Positions 7,639-16,290 of a stretch of 64,000 nt of DNA are shown here, in pieces (the stretch's first letter is position 1; every line of letters begins with the position of its first letter). The notes under the pieces were generated by a model, which worked only from the letters and a program-made list of their open reading frames with translations, ran no database searches and was not told the origin of the DNA. The stretch lies in the NCBI RefSeq assembly GCF_002743335.1, contig NZ_PDZB01000005.1:62001-126000 (forward strand), read 5' to 3'. The stretch is from Sporosarcina sp. P32b (lineage in GTDB: Bacteria > Bacillota > Bacilli > Bacillales_A > Planococcaceae). Both the position numbers and the translations under genes were made by a program.

Positions 7639-8352
7639 ATGAAAAAGTGGCTTGTAGCAGGGTTGCTAATAATTTTCTCATTAGGTGGAGTTTTATATGG
7701 AGTCAAAGCATCTGATCGTGGTTTCTTTCTGCCCTCGGAGCTTGGTGGGGTAAGTATCCTCATTGACCCTGGACATGGTGGGGAAGACGGAGGTGCTTCG
7801 GCAGGCGAACTTATTGAAAAAGATATTACGTTAAACATTTCCCATGAAGTGAGTAAACTATTAAAGAAAAAAGGTGCAACTGTAGAAATGACGAGGGAGA
7901 AAAGTGGAGATGCAGTAGCAGAACATGCGCCATCCGAGAAGTTTACTTCGTTGAGAAGCAGAAAGTTCGCTGACTTGAAACTGCGTGAAAGCATGGCAGT
8001 CGATTCGAAGCCGGATATGTTTATTAGCGTGCACGTTAACGCGATACCAGAAGAACGTTGGAGAGGGGCGCAAGTATTCTATCATCCAGGTGGTCATCCG
8101 GAAGGTAAGCAATTGGCTACGTCTATCCAAAATGAATTGCGTGATCAGTTGAAAAATACTGAGCGGGAAGCTATGAAAATCACAGGGGTCTATTTATTGA
8201 AAAAAGTACCGGTTCCAGCTGTATTGGTAGAAACGGGTTTCCTGTCCAATCCGGAAGAAAGAAAACTGTTGGCAAATAAATCGTATCAGAAAAAAGTAGC
8301 TGCGGCGATCGTAGATGGAATAGTGAAATATCAACTTGCTGATGAGCAATGA
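7639..8352 (+). CDS. cwlD: N-acetylmuramoyl-L-alanine amidase CwlD
   Basis: CwlD removes the peptide from muramic acid, the first step in making muramic-delta-lactam in spore cortex. The 237-residue product has an N-terminal signal/anchor (residues 4-24), then an Amidase_3 domain: ILIDPGHGGEDGG with the zinc His, SVHVNAI with a second zinc His, and VETGFLSNPEE with the catalytic Glu. The length equals that of B. subtilis CwlD. ATG 7639 follows AAAGGCGG. Synteny with salA, gerD and kbaA supports cwlD over other Amidase_3 enzymes. Confidence 0.93.
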   Translation: MKKWLVAGLLIIFSLGGVLYGVKASDRGFFLPSELGGVSILIDPGHGGEDGGASAGELIEKDITLNISHEVSKLLKKKGATVEMTREKSGDAVAEHAPSEKFTSLRSRKFADLKLRESMAVDSKPDMFISVHVNAIPEERWRGAQVFYHPGGHPEGKQLATSIQNELRDQLKNTEREAMKITGVYLLKKVPVPAVLVETGFLSNPEERKLLANKSYQKKVAAAIVDGIVKYQLADEQ

Positions 8353-8428
8353 AGCATATGACGTTTGGGTAAATAGGGAATATGATATACTGAAAAGGAG
8401 TGAATGAATTCATTAAGGAGTGTTGAAT

Positions 8429-9487
8429 TTGATTAATGAACAACAAGTCCGTGAACTGATTGGCGCATTGGAAGATCCGTTTTTACATAAAACATTGGCA
8501 GAAACGAATGGTATTGTGGATGTAACCATTAAACCAGAGAAAGAACACGTCAGTGTTAAAGTCGCGATTGCGAAAGTGAATACCGGAGAGCAATTGACGC
8601 TACAATCAAAAGTAGTAGAAGTGTTGAAAGAAGCAGGTGCCGACTCAGTAGGTATTCGATTTGAAGAGTTGCCTAAAGAAGTATTAGAGCAATTCCGTGG
8701 TACTGTTACTGAAGCGGAAACACAAGATATCTTATCCCCCGTATCCAATATTGAATTTATATCGATTGCATCTGGTAAAGGAGGCGTAGGGAAGTCTACG
8801 GTCTCCGTTAACTTAGCAGTAGCCCTAGCCAGACGGGGTAAAAAAGTTGGCTTGATCGATGCGGATATTTATGGATTCAGTGTACCGGATATGATGGGTA
8901 TTACAGCTATGCCTGAAGTACGGGAAGATCGCATCATGCCGGTAGAACGTTTTGGTGTTAAAGTAATTTCAATGGGCTTCTTTGTTGAAGATAATGCACC
9001 CGTTGTATGGCGTGGACCTATGCTTGGGAAAGTGTTGGATCAATTTTTCCGCGACGTGGACTGGGGCGAGTTGGATTACTTGTTGCTCGACTTACCACCA
9101 GGAACAGGTGACGTAGCGCTTGATATTCATCAAATGATTCCAGCATCAAAAGAAATTGTCGTTACTACTCCACACCCAACAGCAGCATTCGTTGCAGCAC
9201 GCGCAGGGGCGATGGCGTTACAGACTGAACATGAGTTACTCGGAGTTATTGAAAACATGTCTTGGTTCGCATCGAAAGCGACAGGCGAGAAAGAGTATGT
9301 CTTTGGGCAAGGCGGCGGTGTTCGTCTTTCTGAAGAACTTCGTACTGAATTATTAGGACAAATCCCTCTCGGTCAGCCTGACTGGAACGAAACGGATTTT
9401 GCACCTTCCGTCTATGCAGAAGATCATCCGATAGGAAAAATCTATTTAGATGTTGCTGATACGGTAATTAAAAAAACAGAAAAATAA
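8429..9487 (+). CDS. salA: Mrp/NBP35-type P-loop ATPase SalA
   Basis: The product has an N-terminal DUF59/MIP18 domain (residues 1-100) and a ParA/MinD-like ATPase with the deviant Walker A GKGGVGKST near residue 117. The family includes iron-sulfur carriers; B. subtilis SalA (YbaL) at this same locus regulates scoC. The TTG start at 8429 is chosen because AAGGAG (8415-8420) ends 8 bp before it and the resulting 352 residues match SalA length. It follows cwlD by 76 bp and is probably co-transcribed. Confidence 0.9.
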   Translation: MINEQQVRELIGALEDPFLHKTLAETNGIVDVTIKPEKEHVSVKVAIAKVNTGEQLTLQSKVVEVLKEAGADSVGIRFEELPKEVLEQFRGTVTEAETQDILSPVSNIEFISIASGKGGVGKSTVSVNLAVALARRGKKVGLIDADIYGFSVPDMMGITAMPEVREDRIMPVERFGVKVISMGFFVEDNAPVVWRGPMLGKVLDQFFRDVDWGELDYLLLDLPPGTGDVALDIHQMIPASKEIVVTTPHPTAAFVAARAGAMALQTEHELLGVIENMSWFASKATGEKEYVFGQGGGVRLSEELRTELLGQIPLGQPDWNETDFAPSVYAEDHPIGKIYLDVADTVIKKTEK

Positions 9488-9493
9488 AATGTA

Positions 9494-9535
9494 ACAGACG
9501 AAGAAAGGATTATTTTCCTTCTTCGTCTGTTTTTT
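9494..9535. terminator. Convergent terminator overlapping the gerD 3' end
   Basis: ACAGACGAAGAA (9494-9505) pairs perfectly with 9519-9530 and six T follow. The right arm lies within the last codons of the leftward gerD, so the stem serves as both coding sequence and salA terminator. Confidence 0.85.
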
Positions 9536-10100
9536 CTTCTTCTTTACCGCCATCTTTAGCGGATTCCCCTCCAGCACCTTTTCCTGCCTTCATAATCAGT
9601 TCTTGCCACTTCGCTTGCATGAGGGGACTATTGATTGTATCCTCTATGGCCTTCTCCATTTCCTTCTTGAGCGTTGCTGAATTCACGATGTTCTCCATTT
9701 GTTTCATCATGTCTGGTTGACCAAAAAACTTCTCCATTTCTTTTTGAAAAGAAGCGTCTCCCATCAAATCTTTCATGATATCCGCTTGTTGCTTTTTCAT
9801 GCTTTTTGCGATGGATTCGGTGAATTTTGGATCTTCAAAAGCTGTTTTCCAAAAACGTTCGCCTTCTTTAGAAAGCAATACATTTTCAATGCTCTGCTTG
9901 ACCTCGGGTTGTTCAAGTACTAGTAACTCCCTGAATTCGGGATCTGTCATCAATTTACGGAGTGCCTTTTTTCCGTCTTCCGTCTGGATTGCATCTGTCA
10001 TCATCTTTTTCATCTCATCATAGCTTGGTGCCGCCTGATGACCTCCGCTGCAACCTGTAAGAAATAGAAGGAATAGAAAAAGAACAGCAAATTTTTTCAT
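9510..10100 (-). CDS. gerD: Spore germination lipoprotein GerD
   Basis: GerD is the inner-membrane lipoprotein that clusters nutrient germinant receptors in the spore. The 196 residues start MKKFAVLFLFLLFLTGCSGG, a type II signal peptide with lipobox LTGC (Cys 17). The long, charged, helical Met-rich body and disordered Gly/Glu/Lys tail fit GerD. ATG 10100 is 9 bp after GGAAGG; the TTG 9 bp upstream directly abuts that site. The leftward orientation between salA and kbaA is as in B. subtilis. Forespore (sigma-G) control is expected from the family, not proven here. Confidence 0.92.
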   Translation of the reverse strand: MKKFAVLFLFLLFLTGCSGGHQAAPSYDEMKKMMTDAIQTEDGKKALRKLMTDPEFRELLVLEQPEVKQSIENVLLSKEGERFWKTAFEDPKFTESIAKSMKKQQADIMKDLMGDASFQKEMEKFFGQPDMMKQMENIVNSATLKKEMEKAIEDTINSPLMQAKWQELIMKAGKGAGGESAKDGGKEEEKTDEEGK

Positions 10101-10238
10101 TCCACTCAACCTTCCACTTGTATTTTCATTTATTGTTCACAATATAAGAAGGAATATGCATGAATCGTTCAATGAAATAGATTTTTTTGTCGATCGTTGA
10201 TACACTAGGATGGACATGATAAAAAGGGGAACAGTGCT

Positions 10239-10928
10239 GTGACAATACGAAATTGGGTTAAATTTTTCTTACGCGCAATGGCAATTGGCGGAGCGATTAC
10301 AGCGGTTGTCGGTCTAATTGTACGTTGGGACTTTTTTTATGGATACTTACAGGCAGGCGAGATCTGGCAATTTCTTGGTGCCTTTTTATGGATGATTTTC
10401 TTAGGATTTACGATGAGTGTAGTCGCGCAGATGGGCTTCTTCGCCTATTTGACCGTTCATCAGTTCGGTGTCAATATGTTCCGTACACTTACCTTGTGGA
10501 ACTGGGTTCAAATGCTGATCATAGTAGTCGTGCTGTTTGACTTAGTTTTCTTCCGCTTCCAATTGACGAAAGCAGATACGAGCCGCACGGTTCTGTATAT
10601 TTTCTTACTGATTACTTTGATTGCAGTATCCGTAGTGACAGCGTACTTCAAAGCACAGTGGACGAAAAAACATGCATTGATTTCTGCATTATTTTTCATG
10701 ATTGTCATCACGACGCTTGAATGGTTGCCGGCACTTATGGTTACTTCAGGTAATAAAGATGAATGGGTAACCATTCTTTTATTCCCACTACTCGCAGTGA
10801 ATGCTTATCAATTATTAGTATTGCCTAAATACAATAAGCAATCCGATATTGATAAAGAAAAGCTGGATAAACGTAGAAATGAAAGAAAAAAGACGAAGAA
10901 ACAAGTAGAGAAATCTAAAAAGAACTGA
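10239..10928 (+). CDS. kbaA: KinB-signalling membrane protein KbaA
   Basis: KbaA is required for KinB-dependent activation of the sporulation phosphorelay in B. subtilis. The 229 residues hold about six membrane segments and a strongly basic C-terminal tail (KLDKRRNERKKTKKQ). The start is a GTG about 9 bp after AGGGGA. Position between gerD and the pdaB-like gene matches B. subtilis synteny and supports the name. Confidence 0.9.
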   Translation: MTIRNWVKFFLRAMAIGGAITAVVGLIVRWDFFYGYLQAGEIWQFLGAFLWMIFLGFTMSVVAQMGFFAYLTVHQFGVNMFRTLTLWNWVQMLIIVVVLFDLVFFRFQLTKADTSRTVLYIFLLITLIAVSVVTAYFKAQWTKKHALISALFFMIVITTLEWLPALMVTSGNKDEWVTILLFPLLAVNAYQLLVLPKYNKQSDIDKEKLDKRRNERKKTKKQVEKSKKN

Positions 10929-10955
10929 CAGGAGATCATCTCCCGTCAGTTCTTT
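10923..10955. terminator. Bidirectional terminator between kbaA and the pdaB-like gene
   Basis: AACTGAC and GGAGA pair with TCTCC and GTCAGTT (10923-10951) with one internal mismatch. The kbaA stop codon is inside the left arm, and the leftward gene ends at 10954. Confidence 0.75.
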
Positions 10956-11619
10956 ATTGTGGAATTTTTTTTGTTTTCACAGTTGACTGAAATAACAAGT
11001 CTTCTACAGATTGAAAAGTACGGCTGGCAATTAGTCGCTGAATATCAGCTATCGCTACGTGTTCATTTTGAGCATATGGAACGGCAATAATTTCTCCCTT
11101 AGCAGCCTTCGGTAGTGTGCCGCCAGACCAATGAACGGTAGATCCTAAAGCATTGATTTCTGCTTCGTTCAATTCTTGTAGGAGTGTTAAGGGGAATTCT
11201 TCATCTGTCGTCCGGAACCAAAGAGGACGCATGCTAAACAACTCTTCAAACGTTTGAAGTTGCTCGCTTAAAAGATTGGAATCACTTTCATACTGTTGAC
11301 CCTCAGTGCCGAGTAATGCGACAGGAAGAGAACGTTGCTTAATTTTCTCTGTAATGTGAGGGAAGCGTGAAGCCCAGTCACTATCGATAAATAATAGAGG
11401 ATAGGGCTGCGACAGGTTTTCAAGAAGTTCCTCCACTTCTTTTTCACCGAATGAAATATTAATGGTCAATGCCGAACCTTGGATACCTTTCACTATCACT
11501 GCAGGTTGTTCAGTCAATCGGAAAACTGTCTTCAAGGTAGAAGAAGGCTTGGCCAATTGGGGAACGAAAGCTAAGAATATTGCAATCAATACAAAAAGGA
11601 AGAGAAGTTTTTTTATCAT
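10954..11619 (-). CDS. Degenerate polysaccharide-deacetylase homologue at the pdaB locus
   Basis: The 221-residue product has an N-terminal membrane anchor (residues 1-20) and a NodB-like fold. ALTINISFGEKEVEELLENL aligns by eye with the ALTFDISWGDK region of PdaB, and RPLWFRTTDEE with the FRPP region. The metal ligands are gone. The catalytic Asp of TFD reads TIN, and where SHGYRH would supply the HxxxH pair the sequence is LLGTEGQQ. By position it is the counterpart of pdaB, needed for spore stability in B. subtilis, but it should lack deacetylase activity. The reading frame is intact, arguing for a kept pseudoenzyme rather than decay. Confidence 0.75.
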   Translation of the reverse strand: MIKKLLFLFVLIAIFLAFVPQLAKPSSTLKTVFRLTEQPAVIVKGIQGSALTINISFGEKEVEELLENLSQPYPLLFIDSDWASRFPHITEKIKQRSLPVALLGTEGQQYESDSNLLSEQLQTFEELFSMRPLWFRTTDEEFPLTLLQELNEAEINALGSTVHWSGGTLPKAAKGEIIAVPYAQNEHVAIADIQRLIASRTFQSVEDLLFQSTVKTKKIPQ

Positions 11620-11727
11620 GCCAATCTCCTTAATTATGTGAAGTCTAAACTATTGTATGAAAAACTCTTGACGTCTATGACTAAGCCCACTATAATTAAA
11701 AAAGCTTGAGTGATTTAAAAGTATCTG

Positions 11728-11756
11728 TTGCACAGAGTTAGCAAGCATGCTATAAT
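11728..11756 (+). promoter_or_regulatory. Promoter of the tRNA operon
   Basis: TTGCAC (11728-11733), exactly 17 bp, TATAAT (11751-11756), 37 bp before the first tRNA. Confidence 0.85.
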
Positions 11757-11792
11757 GGTTTTTGTCGTCAAGCGTACTAAACATATTATTAT

Positions 11793-11867
11793 TCCGCAGT
11801 AGCTCAGTGGTAGAGCAATCGGCTGTTAACCGATCGGTCGTAAGTTCGAGTCTTACCTGCGGAGCCA
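11793..11867 (+). tRNA. tRNA-Asn (GTT)
   Basis: Acceptor TCCGCAG/CTGCGGA, anticodon stem ATCGG/CCGAT with loop CTGTTAA, TTCGAGT T-loop, and an encoded CCA at 11865-11867. The reading is unambiguous. Confidence 0.97.
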
Positions 11868-11877
11868 TTTTTTTTAT

Positions 11878-11953
11878 GCTTCCATAGCTCAGCAGGTAGA
11901 GTGCTTCCATGGTAAGGAAGAAGTCGCCGGTTCGAGTCCGGCTGGAAGCTCCA
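11878..11953 (+). tRNA. tRNA-Thr (GGT)
   Basis: Acceptor GCTTCCA/TGGAAGC, anticodon stem CTTCC/GGAAG with loop ATGGTAA, CCA encoded. It lies 10 bp after tRNA-Asn. Confidence 0.96.
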
Positions 11954-11966
11954 TGAAGACTATCAT

Positions 11967-12041
11967 GGCCCCTTGGTCAAGCGGTTAAGACACCGCCCTT
12001 TCACGGCGGTATCACGGGTTCGAATCCCGTAGGGGTCACCA
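11967..12041 (+). tRNA. tRNA-Glu (TTC)
   Basis: Acceptor GGCCCCT/AGGGGTC (one G-T pair), anticodon stem CCGCC/GGCGG with loop CTTTCAC, CCA encoded. Confidence 0.96.
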
Positions 12042-12093
12042 ATTAACTTTTAAAAGAAAAACAGCAATGCGAAGCTTATCGCAATTTTAACTA

Positions 12094-12178
12094 GGTGGGG
12101 TAGCGAAGTGGCTAAACGCGGCGGACTGTAAATCCGCTCCCTCCGGGTTCGGCGGTTCGAATCCGTCCCCCACCACCA
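12094..12178 (+). tRNA. tRNA-Tyr (GTA)
   Basis: 85 nt with a long variable arm, as expected for a class II tRNA. Anticodon stem GCGGA/TCCGC with loop CTGTAAA; acceptor GGTGGGG/CCCCACC; CCA encoded. Confidence 0.97.
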
Positions 12179-12215
12179 TTTTTGTTTCACCTTTAAAAAC
12201 TAACCAGCTATACAT

Positions 12216-12290
12216 TGGGGTATAGCCAAGCGGTAAGGCAACGGACTTTGACTCCGTCACTCGTTGGTTCGAATCCAGCTACCCCAGCCA
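12216..12290 (+). tRNA. tRNA-Gln (TTG)
   Basis: Acceptor TGGGGTA/TACCCCA, anticodon stem ACGGA/TCCGT with loop CTTTGAC, CCA encoded. It is the last of the five tRNA genes. No rRNA gene accompanies the cluster, unlike the B. subtilis locus. Confidence 0.97.
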
Positions 12291-12329
12291 TTTTATTAAA
12301 GTACCTACAATTCAATAATAAATCCGTCG

Positions 12330-12365
12330 AATCCTTATTATTAATAAATAATAAAGGGTTTTTTT
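12330..12365 (+). terminator. Terminator of the tRNA operon
   Basis: AATCCTTATTATT (12330-12342) pairs imperfectly with AATAATAAAGGGTT (12347-12360), followed by a run of T (12359-12365). Confidence 0.75.
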
Positions 12366-12492
12366 GTTGTGTAAAATACTTAATCATATAGAACAATTAC
12401 AATTATCATGTATAATAATCTGTAACACATATAGGTAGTTTATCTTGTATGGACAATGAAAAATAACCAGATATAGGGATTGTGATATAGCT

Positions 12493-14598
12493 ATGCAAGA
12501 GTTTCTAAACGGTATGGATGTATTTGTTAAGTCTAGTAGTGAAAAAGAATTACAAAAGGTTCTTAGTGATATTGCCTATACATTAGAACAGGCAGCTATC
12601 GTCGTAATCACTGACTCAAAAGGAACGATTCAATATGCCAACCAACACTTTGAAAAAATCTCAAAATATTCAAGGGAAGAATTAATTGGCGCTAATCAAC
12701 GTATTGTAAACTCAGGTTATCATGACGCAGCATTCTTTAAAGAGATGTGGGCAACAATCGGGACGGGTAATACTTGGCGTGGCTATATATGCAATCGTGC
12801 TAAGGATGGGTCAACTTACTGGGTAGACACAACGATTGTTGCATTTTTAAATGGTAAAGGAAAACCTTATCAATACATCGCAATTCGCTATGACATTTCC
12901 GAGAGAAAGAAAATGGAACTAGAGATCCAAAAAAATGCGGATCTTTACGAAATTATTACGGATAATGCATCTGATTATATTGCGATCATTGATCGGCAAG
13001 GGAAGTTCTACTATGTTTCTCCTTCTTTTCAGAAGCTTCTTGGACATTCAGTGGACGAACTATATTCCAATTCATTGTATTCTTATATCTATAAGAAAAA
13101 TCGTCAAAAAGTAGAAAAGAAAATTTTGCAATTTGGAGGATATCAACGCCAATCACTTAATTTGGAGTTTTCTTTTTTAGATAGTAGAAATGGATTACAT
13201 ATTATGGAGGCCAAGATTGATGAAGTAAAGGAATTGATTGAATATGAAGACAAACTTTTAGTCGTCATGCGAGATGTTACAGAACGTGTGAAATCAGACG
13301 AGAAAATTAAGTATCTAGTCTATAATGACCAATTGACTTCCTTAATGAACAGAAATTCATTTAGAGAACAGATGGCTTTGGCATTTGAAAGAGCACGTAC
13401 CCGCAATCAATTATTTGCACTTGTTCATATGAATATTGATCGTCTACGCTATGCAAATGATTTACTTGGGCATGAAGCGGGAGACTATTTATTGGCAATG
13501 GTTGGAGAACGACTGAAAAAGAGAACAGGTCCTGAAAGCCTGTTAGCCCGTATTGCGGGAGATGAATTCGCATTCATCATATCCGGATTGAAGGACAGAG
13601 AAGAGTTCTTCAATCATGCGGAGGAGATTCGTACTTTTTTGGAACAACCTATCCAAGTTGGAAAACAAAACTACACATTGTCTATAAGTTGTGGTGTGTC
13701 TTTGTATCCCGAACACGCCAATCAACCTTCCGATTTGGTTACTAAAGCTACATTGGCATTAGGTAAGGCGAAGTTACAAGGTGGCGGCGATACAGTAATG
13801 TACGAGCCGGGTACTTCAAAGATGTCATTAGAGCGAATTTTGTTGGAAAATGAATTGAGAAAAAGCGTGCAACAACAACATTTTTATCTTGAGTATCAAC
13901 CGAAAGTGTTACTGGATACAGGTAAGTTGACTGGCGTAGAAGCACTTGTACGTTGGAAACATCCGGATTTAGGTATTATTCCGCCTAATAAATTCATTCC
14001 GCTCGCTGAGGAAACGAAAATCATCATACCACTTGGAGAATGGATCTTGCGTGAAGTATGTAGGCGTGCAGAGATAGAAGCTGCGGCTGGTGAAACATAT
14101 CGGTTTGCTGTGAATGTCTCAACAATCCAAATGAAAGAAGAGGGCTTTGTTGACTCTGTATTGAATATCATTAAAGAATACCATGTACCACCTGAGATGT
14201 TAGAATTAGAACTCACAGAAAGTTCATTTATGGATACGGATGGCATGAAAGAATCCATTCAAAGGCTCCGCAGTGAAGGCATTACTGTTGCGATTGATGA
14301 CTTCGGTACAGGTTATAGTACATTCAGCTATATTAAAGAGCTTCCAGCCGATACGTTAAAAATTGATATGTCTTTTGTTCGGGATATATTGGAAAATGAA
14401 AACAGTCAAGCTATTGTCAAAGCGATTGTAACTCTTGCGGATACGGCGGGATTGAATGTAGTGGCAGAAGGAATAGAACTACCTGAGCAAGTAAAAATGC
14501 TCTATGAGTTAGGGTGCCGTGAAGGGCAAGGCTATTATTACGGCCGACCGATGTCACTAGAAGGCGCGAGTGAAATTAGAGAATACCGTTCTACATAA
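12493..14598 (+). CDS. PAS-PAS-GGDEF-EAL cyclic-di-GMP signalling protein
   Basis: A 701-residue cytosolic protein with two PAS domains (about 30-135 and 145-260), a GGDEF domain (about 265-430) and an EAL phosphodiesterase domain (about 440-695). The GGDEF signature reads AGDEF (355-359), so synthase activity is uncertain. The EAL domain looks active: VEALVRW (EAL at 483-485), LELTESSF, AIDDFGTGYS, LKIDMSFV and AEGIE are all present. There is no membrane segment, so the ligand of the PAS domains is internal. It stands alone after the tRNA operon; the arginase gene follows by 29 bp and could be co-transcribed. Confidence 0.93.
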   Translation: MQEFLNGMDVFVKSSSEKELQKVLSDIAYTLEQAAIVVITDSKGTIQYANQHFEKISKYSREELIGANQRIVNSGYHDAAFFKEMWATIGTGNTWRGYICNRAKDGSTYWVDTTIVAFLNGKGKPYQYIAIRYDISERKKMELEIQKNADLYEIITDNASDYIAIIDRQGKFYYVSPSFQKLLGHSVDELYSNSLYSYIYKKNRQKVEKKILQFGGYQRQSLNLEFSFLDSRNGLHIMEAKIDEVKELIEYEDKLLVVMRDVTERVKSDEKIKYLVYNDQLTSLMNRNSFREQMALAFERARTRNQLFALVHMNIDRLRYANDLLGHEAGDYLLAMVGERLKKRTGPESLLARIAGDEFAFIISGLKDREEFFNHAEEIRTFLEQPIQVGKQNYTLSISCGVSLYPEHANQPSDLVTKATLALGKAKLQGGGDTVMYEPGTSKMSLERILLENELRKSVQQQHFYLEYQPKVLLDTGKLTGVEALVRWKHPDLGIIPPNKFIPLAEETKIIIPLGEWILREVCRRAEIEAAAGETYRFAVNVSTIQMKEEGFVDSVLNIIKEYHVPPEMLELELTESSFMDTDGMKESIQRLRSEGITVAIDDFGTGYSTFSYIKELPADTLKIDMSFVRDILENENSQAIVKAIVTLADTAGLNVVAEGIELPEQVKMLYELGCREGQGYYYGRPMSLEGASEIREYRST

Positions 14599-14627
14599 AA
14601 ATATGAATATCAGGTGGGAGGATAACT

Positions 14628-15533
14628 ATGCGCGAACTAGACATTTCTTTAATCGGAGTCCCCGTGGATCTTGGTCAGAGCCGGCGTGGAGTAGATATGG
14701 GACCAAGCGCGATTCGCTATGCAGGAGCGGTAGATCGCCTGCAGGCATTGGGGCATCATGTAACAGACGAAGGGAATATTTCGGTTTCTCCTATTCATGA
14801 TCTATCGTGTAATGAAGCAGGATTGAAGAACTTAACGGAAGTGACAGAAGCGACTGAAGAGCTTGCTGCGAAAATTTCAGCCATAGTAAAGGACAAAAAG
14901 TTTCCATTAGTGCTTGGTGGAGATCATAGTATTGCAATAGGTACACTTGCAGGGTTGACGGAACACTATAAAAATCTTGGTGTTATTTGGTATGATGCGC
15001 ATGCAGATATGAATACGAGCGAAACATCTCCGTCAGGAAATATCCATGGTATGCCGCTTGCGGTCAGTATGGGGCTGGGACATGACCAATTGGTAAATGT
15101 GCATAGTGAGGGAGCGAAAATCAATCCTAAAAACGTGGTAATCATTGGAGCACGCTCAGTAGATCCTGGTGAACGACAATTGATTAAAGAAAAAGGCGTA
15201 AAAGTATTTACTATGCACGAAATCGACCGTTACGGAATGTCAGCGGTCATACAGCAAACACTTGAATATTTTGCATCAAGAAAAGTAGATGGTGTTCATT
15301 TGTCATTAGACTTGGACGGTTTGGATCCATTGTATACACCGGGAGTTGGAACGCCGGTGCCAGGTGGGATCACATACCGTGAAAGTCATCTGGCTATGGA
15401 ATTGCTAGAAGATGCAAATGTTGTTACATCCGCGGAATTCGTTGAGGTTAATCCTATACTCGACAAGTACAATAAGACAGCTGATGTGGCAGTCGGCCTG
15501 ATGGGATCATTATTTGGTGAAAAACTACTATAA
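14628..15533 (+). CDS. rocF: Arginase
   Basis: The enzyme hydrolyses arginine to ornithine and urea with two Mn ions. The 301-residue product has the four manganese signatures: GGDHSIAIG, WYDAHADMNT, HGMPLA and SLDLDGLDP. Ending in an intact GSLFGEKLL and with the typical substrate loop (NIHGMP), it is arginase rather than agmatinase or formimidoylglutamase. The urea produced links functionally to the urease genes at the window start (inference). The ATG follows GGGAGGATAAC. In B. subtilis rocF is elsewhere. Confidence 0.93.
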   Translation: MRELDISLIGVPVDLGQSRRGVDMGPSAIRYAGAVDRLQALGHHVTDEGNISVSPIHDLSCNEAGLKNLTEVTEATEELAAKISAIVKDKKFPLVLGGDHSIAIGTLAGLTEHYKNLGVIWYDAHADMNTSETSPSGNIHGMPLAVSMGLGHDQLVNVHSEGAKINPKNVVIIGARSVDPGERQLIKEKGVKVFTMHEIDRYGMSAVIQQTLEYFASRKVDGVHLSLDLDGLDPLYTPGVGTPVPGGITYRESHLAMELLEDANVVTSAEFVEVNPILDKYNKTADVAVGLMGSLFGEKLL

Positions 15534-15540
15534 TTCGTTG

Positions 15541-15575
15541 AAGTGATTAAAGCCTGCGGGTTTTGATCACTTTTT
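15541..15575 (+). terminator. Terminator after rocF
   Basis: AAGTGATTAAA (15541-15551) pairs with the complementary strand ending in ATCACTT (15572), one G-U pair, then T-run. Confidence 0.82.
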
Positions 15576-15648
15576 GTATTAAGGAAATCGCTATCACTGA
15601 TAGTCTGAATAATGATAAAGTAGAGATGGACATAATAAATGAAAAAAG

Positions 15649-15674
15649 TGAAACCAAATGTAGTTTCTAACGTA
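15649..15674 (+). promoter_or_regulatory. Autoregulatory sigma-W promoter
   Basis: TGAAAC (15649-15654), exactly 16 bp, CGTA (15671-15674). This equals the B. subtilis sigma-W consensus (TGAAAC-N16-CGTA), and the element sits just upstream of sigW, as expected for autoregulation. Confidence 0.9.
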
Positions 15675-15714
15675 TATAAAGGGACAGCCGCATGAGAGCG
15701 GAGAGTGAAGCCTA

Positions 15715-16278
15715 TTGGACGAATTAATTAACAAACGAGTAAAAGAAGTTTTACATGGTAATCAGGAAGCTTTTGAGGAAATCGTCATCCATTTTCAACA
15801 CCGTCTATATCAAGTTTGCTACCGAATGTTGAACAATGCAGCAGAGGCGGAAGATATTGCACAAGAAGCCTTTGTGCGCGCTTATGTAAATTTGGAAACC
15901 TATGATCAAAAGCGGAAATTTTCTACTTGGTTGTATCGTATTGCCACCAATTTATGTATTGATCGTATACGTAAGAAAAAACCCGATTACTACTTGGATG
16001 CTACAGTTCCAGGGACTGAAGGCTTGGACATGTATTCGCAAATCGCAATGGTACAACAGTTACCTGAAGAAGAAGTAGAAAAGATGGAAATGAAAGATCG
16101 TGTTCAATATGAAGTAAACAGGCTGCCCGATAAATACCGCACGATTATTATTTTACGATATATGGAAGACCTACAGTTGCAGGAAATCGCTGACATCTTG
16201 GAGATGCCACTCGGCACAGTAAAAACACGAGTACATCGAGGACGAGAAGCGCTTCGGCAACAAATGGGGAGTATGTAG
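15715..16278 (+). CDS. sigW: ECF sigma factor SigW
   Basis: SigW directs the cell-envelope stress and antimicrobial-peptide regulon. The 187 residues equal B. subtilis SigW in length. Region 2 includes AEDIAQEAFVRAY and FSTWLYRIATNLCIDRIRKKKP; region 4 ends with QLQEIADILEMPLGTVKTRVHRGREAL, the helix-turn-helix. Translation starts at TTG 15715 about 10 bp after GGAGAG. It is followed after 12 bp by its anti-sigma gene and has a consensus sigma-W promoter. Confidence 0.95.
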   Translation: MDELINKRVKEVLHGNQEAFEEIVIHFQHRLYQVCYRMLNNAAEAEDIAQEAFVRAYVNLETYDQKRKFSTWLYRIATNLCIDRIRKKKPDYYLDATVPGTEGLDMYSQIAMVQQLPEEEVEKMEMKDRVQYEVNRLPDKYRTIIILRYMEDLQLQEIADILEMPLGTVKTRVHRGREALRQQMGSM

Positions 16279-16290
16279 GAGGTTAGATTC

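Noticed and set aside
10101-10180. Sigma-G promoter for gerD
   Set aside because: GCATA and CAATAAA elements can be found on the minus strand, but the spacing is 19 bp and the -10 match is poor; expected biologically, not shown convincingly.
11650-12396. Short minus-strand open frames over the tRNA cluster
   Set aside because: They run through five well-formed tRNA genes and have no coding character.
15699-15717. Frameshift or truncation of sigW because it starts with TTG
   Set aside because: Length, ribosome site and sigma-W promoter all fit a normal TTG-started gene.
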